Origin: Ferruginibacter sp050611725
GTDB taxonomy: Bacteria > Bacteroidota > Bacteroidia > Chitinophagales > Chitinophagaceae
Direction: 5' to 3'
Assembly (NCBI RefSeq): GCF_050611725.1
Contig: NZ_JBODJB010000001.1
Location: 2,170,001 to 2,234,000 of the forward strand
DNA length: 64,000 nucleotides
Shown here: positions 57,301 through 64,000 of the stretch, piece by piece
Layout: each line of letters begins with the position of its first letter
Numbering within the stretch: the stretch's first letter is position 1
Notes under the pieces: model-generated
The model's input: the letters and a program-made list of their open reading frames with translations, nothing else
What the model was told of the DNA's origin: nothing
Databases searched by the model: none
Translations under genes and position numbers: made by a program

Positions 57301-60300
57301 TAACATGCCCATTGCTTCAACAATTAGTTTAAGAACAGTAACTATTGGCGGAAACAGAACATTGGTTATGCCGGGCACTACTGGTGTAAACCTTGATCTT
57401 TACGGTACAATGACGATTGGTTATACCAACTCAACTACTTATGGTACTTATGATAATAATGGAGAAAGTCAGATCACGAATAACGGATCTGCTGCACTTG
57501 TTATTAATGGTAGGTTTATTACCAGAGATGCTCAGGGATTTTGGGGTACCAACTCATCCGTTCCAACTGTTCCGCTTACTATAAATACAAATAGCACAGT
57601 TGAATATGGTCGTGCTGGTACTCAGGACGTTCAAGGTGGCTTAGGTGGTGCGGTTTATTATAATCTTTTAATTTCAAATAGTGGTACTAAAACTGTATTA
57701 GCTAGTAATACAATTCCCCCGGGTGGCACAATTACTATCACCGGATCGGCGGTATTGGATGTGGCTAATTTTAGTTTAGGAGCTACCGGAACTGCGGTGA
57801 ACGTTACTATGACCGGTACGTCAAAAATGATTGTAGCAGGTACATCAACCAGGCCAGTTCAGGCTGGTACCTACACGCTGGCAACTACTTCTACCATTGA
57901 GTTTAATAACACTACTGTTGGTAATGTTACAGCAATAAGAACAACGGGTGTTACTTACGCAAATGTGATCATCAGTGGAACTTATGTAGCAAATATTTCT
58001 GTTGCGGCATCAGCCGGAATCACTTTACAATCGGGGTGTTCCTTTACTGTAAAAACCGGAGCAATTTTTAAAGTATCTAAACCGGATGGATTCTCAGGTA
58101 ATGTCAACTCTGCAGTAAGTAGTACCAATAACCCAACGATTGTTTTAGAAACCGGCTCTATTATCGATTATTATGGTGGTGGCAATACAGCAACCGGTTC
58201 AAGTAGTGTGGCTGTAATCAGTAATGCTATTCCATATCAAGGTATCAGGCTTTCTTCCACCGGTACAGTAACGGCTCCGGCAGGTACGGTAACCGTTAAT
58301 GGTAGCTGGTCAAATACCGGTTCTACTTTTGCACATGGCAATGGTACTGTTTTGTTTACAAGCAGCACAGCTTCTCATACCTTTACACAAAGTGGCGGTT
58401 CGGGTACATTCTATAATCTTACTTTAGATAATACATTTACAGGTGGTAAGTTGACCTATATGAACAACATGACTGTTGATGGTCAGTTAACCTTAACCAG
58501 TGGAGAGTTGGTTAATAATAGCAACTATACATTAACGCTGAACGGAACAATTGCCAATTCAGGTACCGGAACCATTACCGGATCTACAACAGCTAATATA
58601 TACATTGGTGGCTCGTCAGGCGGAGCGTTGGGTATTATGAAGTTTACTTCAGGAGCAAGAATGGTATCTAATTTTACACTTAACCGTACAGGCGGAAGTG
58701 GTGCCTCAGCTACCATGGGAACAGATCTGAACATACAGGGTAATTTTATTGCAACTGCCGGTGCGATGGAGATCAATGGTAATACATTAAGATTCTACAA
58801 TGGTATCTGGACGGGTGCTACCTTGACAGGTTCAAATACTTCCAGTTTGATAGTAGCGAATATTGGAGGCAATATGAGCTGCACCAATTCACATACAACT
58901 TTAAAAAGTTTGTCTCTTACAACAGGTGCTACTTTAACACTTGTAGATAGTTTAGATATTACAGCATGGTCTGGCTCAGTAGTTGGTGATGTAACACTTG
59001 CCAGTGGTGCAACATTAACCACCGGGGATAAACTAACCTTAAAATCAACTGTAAACGGTACGGCCAGGGTAGGAGTTTCTTATGGTAGTTTTAGTGGAAA
59101 AGCCATTGCAGAAAGATATATGCAGATAGGCACGGTAGCTACATCTAGAAGATGGCATTTATTATGTACTCCGTTCATAGATAACGGTAACGCACAAACG
59201 ATAAAGCAGGCGTGGCAGGAAAACTCATCCAATACCGATAGAAATAGTCCGATCAACCCCAATCCGGGTTATGGAACGCAAATAACCAAAAGTACTACTG
59301 CAGCAAATGGGTTCGATCAAGGTAGTACCAATAATCCGTCAATTTACCACATGATACCGGGTGGCCAGCTGGGAAGTATTCAGTATTCTACTATTACAAC
59401 AACCGATACGGTAATAACTGGTCGTGAGGCTTATATGATCTTTGTAAGAGGTGATAGAAGCATTATTGTTAGTTCGCAATATATCGATGCAGGCCCTACA
59501 ACGCTTAGAGCAAAAGGTAATCTTTATGTAGGTGATAAGACCAAAACACTGCAGCCTTATATTAATGTGCTGGGTAATCCTTATGCTTCAGCAATAAGTG
59601 TAGATTCATTGACCTTTCACGGTGTTAAATTCGTAGCTTCCGGATACAATATGTATATTTTCGATCCGAAAGTTGCCGGAAGTTTGCCTAGTCCTGTTGG
59701 CAGATTTGTTACACTGAGCAGTGAGGCAGACAGTACTTATACTTTCAGCGGTAATGTTTCGAATTTCCTTGATGTTGCTCATGATTCGGTACCGTTTATT
59801 GAATCGGGAATGGGCTTTGCTGTTTACTCACAATCTGCTCCACACTCTTTTGGTTTTCATGAAACAGATAAAATAAGTATAAGTTCCAACACAGGCTTGG
59901 CAAGCAGACCGGTTGCAGGAGCTGCTAAGAAACCATCTAAAGTAAAAACAGTTGAAAAGCTCTTTACGGATCTTTATGCAGTTTTAAATAATGGCACATA
60001 TTCTCTTGCAGATGGTGTTGCTAATACTTTCCATCAATCGTATAGCAATGAGGTAGATGAAAAGGATGCACTTAAATTATCATCATTTAATTTGAGAGAA
60101 GGGTTAGGTATTTTGAGTGGAGGAAAAGAGTTGTCTATCGAAAAAAGGAAAAAAGTTCTTCCTAATGATACTATCTTCCTGCAAACAAGAATGATGCAGG
60201 ATCAGGCATATCAATTTAAATTCAGAGCACAAAATTTTAATCCGGGATTGAATGCATATTTGCAAGATACTTATACGGGTACAATCACACAGATTGATAT

Positions 60301-60955
60301 CAGTGGCAGTAATGCAAGTGCATACGACTTTACCATTAACAATAGTATTCCGGCATCAGCCAATGTTAATCGTTTCCGTATTATATTCAAAAATGATCAG
60401 GGCGGACCATTACCGGTTACTTTCAATACAGTAAAAGCTACTCCGGAAAATAAGAATATTGCAGTAGAATGGAAAGTGGAAAATGAATTGAACATTAAAA
60501 ATTACGAAGTGCAAAGAGCTGCAGATGGTGTGAATTTCAGCACTGTTGCAACTGTTACTGCCGATGGAAGTGCAGGTTACAATTGGTTAGATGTAAATCC
60601 GTTTAGTGTAACTAACTATTACCGTATACGCAGTATTAATCAGAATGGCGAAGTGTTGTACAGCCGTATTGTAAAAGTTACCACCGGAAAAACTTCACCT
60701 GCAATTACTGCTTATCCGAATATCATTGAAAACGGTGTAACAGGGTTACAGTTGAACAATATGCCGAAAGGTAAATATGATGTTCGAATGATCAATTCTA
60801 CCGGGCAGGTAGTATTGGTTAAACAAATTAATTATGCAGGAGGTACCAGCGTTGAAACATTGAAGATCGATAACGCTTCGGTAAAAGGAATGTATCAGTT
60901 AGAAATTACAAAACCCGATAGAACAAAAACGGTTTTGAAAGTTTTGAATCAATAA
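54395..60955 (+). CDS. Giant T9SS-sorted surface protein (2186 aa)
   Basis: The signal peptide ends LFAQ. Residues 32-200 form the shared N-terminal beta-rich domain (ITENFDNTTTW, AYLISPIITGG, AIFLDDINITL). Ig-like segments follow up to about 480. The DYFRSKSSGNWSDAANW module then starts a very long Ser/Thr/Gly-rich beta-repeat region (GNLTL- and LDLNGKTL-like strands) to about 1560. The C-terminal block shared with its neighbours begins at about 1573 (RYMQIGTVATSRRWHLLCTP, MIFVRGDR near 1682, GNPYAS). The LFTDLYAVLNNGTYSLADGV / EVDEKDALKLSSF module lies near 1856 and a type A T9SS sorting domain (AYPNIIENG, ending VLKVLNQ) near 2103. The function is unknown; a surface adhesin or matrix protein is inferred. 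Confidence 0.85.
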   Translation: MKKMFTSTLKVLSLIWVLLLSALNNDLFAQTITENFDNTTTWVSVTAFSTSTVQIGTSTQSTWIYSGARPQTTTFNSSTQSFNITNSGNAYLISPIITGGFSTLSFTYRNSSNNAAIGVAFATNITFVTGSATAARSSTLTTGASPWFSTVQFTNATSANWSTWTYDATALGANSTKDMYIKFFRVGGAIFLDDINITLNCSPPNVTGLSASAATICAKNPATVTVSSSNLASGSYTVTYDVSGTNTLSSRTATMNFTAGSPGTGTFLTDTLVSAGAANVVNITKIASSVSCFSNTTTSTAAFTTDVIPTAAAISGSSYICSIGGTTTLTTTDVGGTWGTSNASIATVSSGGVVTAVANGTCNITYTTAANGFGCSDVAYKTMNIGGVSITPTTPLTVSLGPGAMSPTPPALAFTTSGSPDQYIIDYSDAGFTDISSYTSLGSSPLSLTVPTNITTPTTFNGNTITVKNSTSGCTSSATSFSLVFGTSSTDYFRSKSSGNWSDAANWQSSGDGSNWYDATAAPTTTSKGVTVRNGHVITVDANLSAPPITINSGGELTTSASTITPSGSNTITVDGRLSVTANTKLLITTTSNLSFGSTGVFYLNANGGYMPNAAWNATSTAYITGWTTAYSFTADNGTFPATATNRVGSPASQWGNLVFDFPAFNPSSTARILAGFANNAAITIGGNLTLLRTNSLNTQLFTSSGATGLTCESLTINCGTWKFNNASYNVTVNKDFRMVDSLSATGGYSVAALDFGTSATDNLNVKGNFVQSIGTITSNAGSQSINFTGTSAQSATFNTLVNAVHLNINNSAGVTVTSGSANLTMEGSITLTSGVFDLNGKTLTLSNNTSFQPIIRTAGTLTVGSAGSLVFGIAGKISGVDVVIPNGTFTTSNPAITNLTLYRDDVLTWGDQGVEVTGTLTLTQGTFNIGSGLLNLNGAALSAPAGYLSGSSTSDFTLTGTPGSGASINMPIASTISLRTVTIGGNRTLVMPGTTGVNLDLYGTMTIGYTNSTTYGTYDNNGESQITNNGSAALVINGRFITRDAQGFWGTNSSVPTVPLTINTNSTVEYGRAGTQDVQGGLGGAVYYNLLISNSGTKTVLASNTIPPGGTITITGSAVLDVANFSLGATGTAVNVTMTGTSKMIVAGTSTRPVQAGTYTLATTSTIEFNNTTVGNVTAIRTTGVTYANVIISGTYVANISVAASAGITLQSGCSFTVKTGAIFKVSKPDGFSGNVNSAVSSTNNPTIVLETGSIIDYYGGGNTATGSSSVAVISNAIPYQGIRLSSTGTVTAPAGTVTVNGSWSNTGSTFAHGNGTVLFTSSTASHTFTQSGGSGTFYNLTLDNTFTGGKLTYMNNMTVDGQLTLTSGELVNNSNYTLTLNGTIANSGTGTITGSTTANIYIGGSSGGALGIMKFTSGARMVSNFTLNRTGGSGASATMGTDLNIQGNFIATAGAMEINGNTLRFYNGIWTGATLTGSNTSSLIVANIGGNMSCTNSHTTLKSLSLTTGATLTLVDSLDITAWSGSVVGDVTLASGATLTTGDKLTLKSTVNGTARVGVSYGSFSGKAIAERYMQIGTVATSRRWHLLCTPFIDNGNAQTIKQAWQENSSNTDRNSPINPNPGYGTQITKSTTAANGFDQGSTNNPSIYHMIPGGQLGSIQYSTITTTDTVITGREAYMIFVRGDRSIIVSSQYIDAGPTTLRAKGNLYVGDKTKTLQPYINVLGNPYASAISVDSLTFHGVKFVASGYNMYIFDPKVAGSLPSPVGRFVTLSSEADSTYTFSGNVSNFLDVAHDSVPFIESGMGFAVYSQSAPHSFGFHETDKISISSNTGLASRPVAGAAKKPSKVKTVEKLFTDLYAVLNNGTYSLADGVANTFHQSYSNEVDEKDALKLSSFNLREGLGILSGGKELSIEKRKKVLPNDTIFLQTRMMQDQAYQFKFRAQNFNPGLNAYLQDTYTGTITQIDISGSNASAYDFTINNSIPASANVNRFRIIFKNDQGGPLPVTFNTVKATPENKNIAVEWKVENELNIKNYEVQRAADGVNFSTVATVTADGSAGYNWLDVNPFSVTNYYRIRSINQNGEVLYSRIVKVTTGKTSPAITAYPNIIENGVTGLQLNNMPKGKYDVRMINSTGQVVLVKQINYAGGTSVETLKIDNASVKGMYQLEITKPDRTKTVLKVLNQ

Positions 60956-61485
60956 AAATAGATGCAAAAGTGAATATAAAGAGTGCCCTCAAAAGCACTC
61001 TTTTTTTTATGCTATTTTATAAATCATCAACTACCCTTATACGTTAATATTTTTTCACTTAAAATTATACTTTTTAAATAGCAATAACTGCCAATAATGA
61101 CCGTTTTGATTAACCTGTAAGTATTGTGAGCGGAGGTGTAGACAAATAAAAATAATCGCAATATGAGTAGGGTTGACCTGAATGTTTTCCACATGCCATT
61201 GCATAAATAATTGATTTGTAACAACAATACTGTAAATACTTAAAATATTTGTTAATATTGTTGATTTTCTGTACTTTAGCAGCCAGCCTTGGGCTAAAAT
61301 TTCCGATATCCTTGTTATTGTTTGTTTGAATAAAAAACACCGTTGGTGCAACCAATATGCTATTTTTTTCATCATGTAATAATTGTAGTGAAAGCAATGA
61401 TCCGGTTATTTTATGTAGAGTCATAATTTTTTAAAGATTTAATCAAGGTACGGTCTTCGATTGCTAACAATTCAATGTTGCTATT
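60956..61485. other. Intergenic region before the last gene
   Basis: This 530-nt gap holds the terminator at 60978-61008. A weak promoter-like pair lies further on, with TTTG at 61248-61251 and TACTTTAG at 61272-61279. A half-site reading GCAATCG on the minus strand is at 61458-61464. Three overlapping minus-strand frames of 66-106 codons have no recognisable content and are not called. Confidence 0.5.
60978..61008 (+). terminator. Intrinsic terminator after the 54395 gene
   Basis: AAAGAGTGC pairs with GCACTCTTT across an 8-nt loop and is followed by a run of T residues. Confidence 0.9.
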
Positions 61486-64000
61486 ATGAGAAAAATATTT
61501 ACTCCAGCCACTGGCATTTCTATCTTAAGTTTTCAATTTAAATTCATGAATAAATTTTTATCCAAAGCTGCTGCTTTGTGCGTAGCTGTGTTGTTACTTT
61601 TGTGTGGTGCTTTACATGCACAAAATCCTGTTTATATCAATACAGGAGATTATGGTGGATTTTCATGGAACTCAATCTCCGCTTCTAATAATTTAACAAC
61701 TGCTTCCAATTATCCTGGTAACAGAATTGTGTTAACTCCAAGTGGAGCCGGTAACAAGTATTTTAGATTTACAAGTGCAACTTCAAGTTGGACGGAATAT
61801 GGACCAACTACCGGTGCTGACATTCAAGTTACTTCCGGTGCAGCTCCATTATCTACAATTAGCGGAGCTTCAGGTGCATGGTTTTTAAATATTGCCAGTG
61901 GTTCAAGTAATGTTGTATTTAAAACAACTAATGGTGCACCTGCAACTGCAAAAATATGGGCTACGGAAGTACAAGGTGCAGTTAGAAGTCTTTCAGGTAC
62001 AGTGCAGTCTCCATTGGCTTCAGGAAATATTTATGCATCACAGGTAGTAACTGTAACCTCAACATTATCCGGAGCTTTATCTACAGGACAAAATGCGTAT
62101 ATCCGTTACACAAAAGATAATTTTTCTACTTCTACAATAGCAGCAGCAACTTCTGTTGTTGGTACAACTGCTACATTTACAATTCCTGCATCATTCAATA
62201 CTTCAGCAGCGTCAGTAAAATATTACGTTTTTACTTCAGGGGCTACAACTCCAACACATGCAGATGCCGATGCGATGACAATAAATTATGACAATAACAG
62301 CGGTAGTAATTATTCTTATACAGTAGTTACAGGTACTGCATATTATTGGGTGGGTGGAACTGGGCCTGCTGCAGCATTTAATGATGGAACAAACTGGAGT
62401 ACAGCAGGTGTAGGCGGAACAGCAGGATCTTCCGGAGCAATTGCATTTACAACAAGTAATATTTTAATTATCGATGGTAGCGATGTTAGTGCTACTGGTG
62501 GTCTGCAAACGGGGCAAATCTCAGCAATAGCCACTTCTGCAAATTTAACGATTGGGCAATTAGTTTTAATGAACTCAGCTAATATACGAATAGGGGCCCT
62601 TTCCTCTACTAGGTCATATACGATTGGTGGCGGTATTGCAGGTGCCGATTTAGATATACAGGCAGGTAGTACATTGATCTTTGGTTATACAGGAGGGACA
62701 TCACTTCAAACATTAGCAATAGCTGCATCTAACACAGCAAGTATTGCAGGGATATTAGATATTGGTAATTTGAATGCAAATGCTGCGATTTTAACAATCG
62801 GTACAGCTAATAGTGTTACTGTAACAAGTACAGGTACTTATCGACATGGAATTGCTTCAGGTACTTTTCCTGCTCTTGTATGGAATACCGGTTCAACAAT
62901 GGAGGTAACAGGGCTAACAAGTCAGAGTCCAGGGACTTCTTTTAACCAAACTTATTCTAATGTAATATGGAATTGTTCTAATCAATCTCAAGCCATCGGT
63001 TTAGGGGGTAATCTTATAACTATAAATGGGAATTTTTCTGTTACAAATACAGCTACATTTAATATCAGACTAAATGCCGGTGCATCAAGCACTACAACTG
63101 TTGGTGGTAATTTAAATATCAATGGGGGAACATTGGCTTTAAACTCTGCCAATGGTAGTGTTAATTTAAACGTAACAGGTAATTGTAATATTTCTTCTGG
63201 AACATTGACACATAATACAGCAAATAATACCGGAGCACCGGCGATTAATATTGATGGTAATTTGAATATTTCAGGAACCGGTGTTTTGGATTTTCAATTG
63301 TCTGGTAGTACAAATGGTTCCAATAATGGGATTGTAAATTTGAAAGGGAATCTTACCATGACCGGTGGCTCAATAGTTAAAACAGGAACAGGTACTGGTA
63401 CGGCTTCGTTCAACTTTGCAAAAACGGGTACACAAACATTTTCAAGATCAGGAACCACAACTATTTCGGGTAACCAAGCATTTGTAATAAACAATGGAGC
63501 AACAGTAGATTTTGGTACCAGTTTATTGGATGGAGGCTCAGGAACATTTACGCTATCTGCTGGAGGTGGTATTATTACAGCCAATACCAATGCAACAGGA
63601 GCATTAACTTCAAGTGGTGCAAATGGTACTATACAATTAGGGGGTACACGTACTTTTAATACAGGTGCAGATTATACCTTTAATGGGGCATCAGCACAAG
63701 TAGTGGGTAATGGATTTACCGGAGCCCGTGCACTTACTATAAACAACAGTGCCGGCGTAAAATTAGCTGCTTCAACAGCCGCAACAGTTAGCGGTACAGT
63801 TACCTTAACGAGTGGAGATCTTGATATCAATGCTAATACATTAACTCTAAATAGCGCTGCTGCAGCTCAGTCTATAACGGGTAGCGGTAGCCGACAAATT
63901 ATAAGTACAGGTGCAGGTATAGTATCACTTACAGGTTCAGGAGCACATACTATTACGGTCTCCGGGTTGACTGGCCTTACTTTTGGTTCAACCGTTACAG
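61486..64000 (+). CDS. Giant repetitive secreted protein, 3' end outside the window
   Basis: The frame is open from the ATG at 61486 to the last base, so at least 838 codons are present and no stop is seen. A second in-frame ATG at 61546 gives a textbook signal peptide (MNKFLSKAAALCVAVLLLLC, cleaved after LHAQ) and may be the true start. The first start shares the context ATGAGAAAAATA with the 41754 gene. After an N-terminal domain (VYINTGDYGG) and an FN3-like segment comes the module YYWVGGTGPAAAFNDGTNWS, then Ser/Thr/Gly-rich beta-repeats like those of the 41754 and 54395 proteins. A C-terminal T9SS domain is expected but lies outside the window. Confidence 0.82.
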   Translation, partial: MRKIFTPATGISILSFQFKFMNKFLSKAAALCVAVLLLLCGALHAQNPVYINTGDYGGFSWNSISASNNLTTASNYPGNRIVLTPSGAGNKYFRFTSATSSWTEYGPTTGADIQVTSGAAPLSTISGASGAWFLNIASGSSNVVFKTTNGAPATAKIWATEVQGAVRSLSGTVQSPLASGNIYASQVVTVTSTLSGALSTGQNAYIRYTKDNFSTSTIAAATSVVGTTATFTIPASFNTSAASVKYYVFTSGATTPTHADADAMTINYDNNSGSNYSYTVVTGTAYYWVGGTGPAAAFNDGTNWSTAGVGGTAGSSGAIAFTTSNILIIDGSDVSATGGLQTGQISAIATSANLTIGQLVLMNSANIRIGALSSTRSYTIGGGIAGADLDIQAGSTLIFGYTGGTSLQTLAIAASNTASIAGILDIGNLNANAAILTIGTANSVTVTSTGTYRHGIASGTFPALVWNTGSTMEVTGLTSQSPGTSFNQTYSNVIWNCSNQSQAIGLGGNLITINGNFSVTNTATFNIRLNAGASSTTTVGGNLNINGGTLALNSANGSVNLNVTGNCNISSGTLTHNTANNTGAPAINIDGNLNISGTGVLDFQLSGSTNGSNNGIVNLKGNLTMTGGSIVKTGTGTGTASFNFAKTGTQTFSRSGTTTISGNQAFVINNGATVDFGTSLLDGGSGTFTLSAGGGIITANTNATGALTSSGANGTIQLGGTRTFNTGADYTFNGASAQVVGNGFTGARALTINNSAGVKLAASTAATVSGTVTLTSGDLDINANTLTLNSAAAAQSITGSGSRQIISTGAGIVSLTGSGAHTITVSGLTGLTFGSTVT

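Noticed and set aside
61027..61424. Three overlapping minus-strand frames of 66-106 codons
   Set aside because: They overlap each other in different frames, are rich in residues typical of AT-rich noncoding DNA, and have no motif or signal sequence.

Overview
The window looks like a chromosome segment of an AT-rich Bacteroidota, most likely Chitinophagaceae or a close relative. The evidence is a SusC/SusD pair, a PorP/SprF-type protein, many proteins with type IX secretion (T9SS) C-terminal sorting domains, promoters resembling the TAnnTTTG type, and little sign of Shine-Dalgarno sequences. Family calls come from reading motifs; no database search was run. No tRNA, rRNA, CRISPR array, transposase or origin was seen.

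Layout. (1) 328-5164, plus strand: an alpha-glucan disaccharide operon of beta-phosphoglucomutase, an MFS sugar carrier and a GH65 phosphorylase. It ends at a terminator shared with convergent genes. (2) 5231-13651, minus strand: a 2449-residue PKD-repeat surface protein followed by its PorP/SprF-like partner. (3) 13988-15031, minus: a LacI-family regulator, divergent from (4) 15310-41548, plus: a pectin utilization locus. The locus holds SusC, SusD, T9SS-exported pectate lyase (PL1) and pectinesterase (CE8), a small T9SS protein, KduD, KduI, a CE12-GH28 fusion, a GH105, a CE8-PL10 fusion, then UxaB, UxaA, UxaC and KdgK. (5) 41754-64000, plus: giant repetitive T9SS surface proteins and one short relative. 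The last of these genes runs off the window.

How it works together. Exported PL1 and CE8 cut and de-esterify homogalacturonan at the surface, and SusC/SusD imports the oligomers. The presumed periplasmic enzymes (CE12-GH28, GH105, CE8-PL10) reduce them to galacturonate and unsaturated galacturonate. In the cytoplasm KduI/KduD and UxaC/UxaB/UxaA both converge on 2-keto-3-deoxygluconate, which KdgK phosphorylates. KDPG aldolase and an inner-membrane uronate transporter are not in the window.

The main new observation is a family of 24-bp sites with left half close to GCAATCGTTCCC. They lie 128-172 nt upstream of five genes: SusC, the PKD giant and three T9SS surface proteins. All four of the surface proteins start with a similar folded domain. 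A related element, TATAACGWTTGCAAT, occurs twice in the GH65 operon. This suggests that surface proteins outside the classical pectin locus belong to the same regulon, possibly under the LacI protein encoded here.
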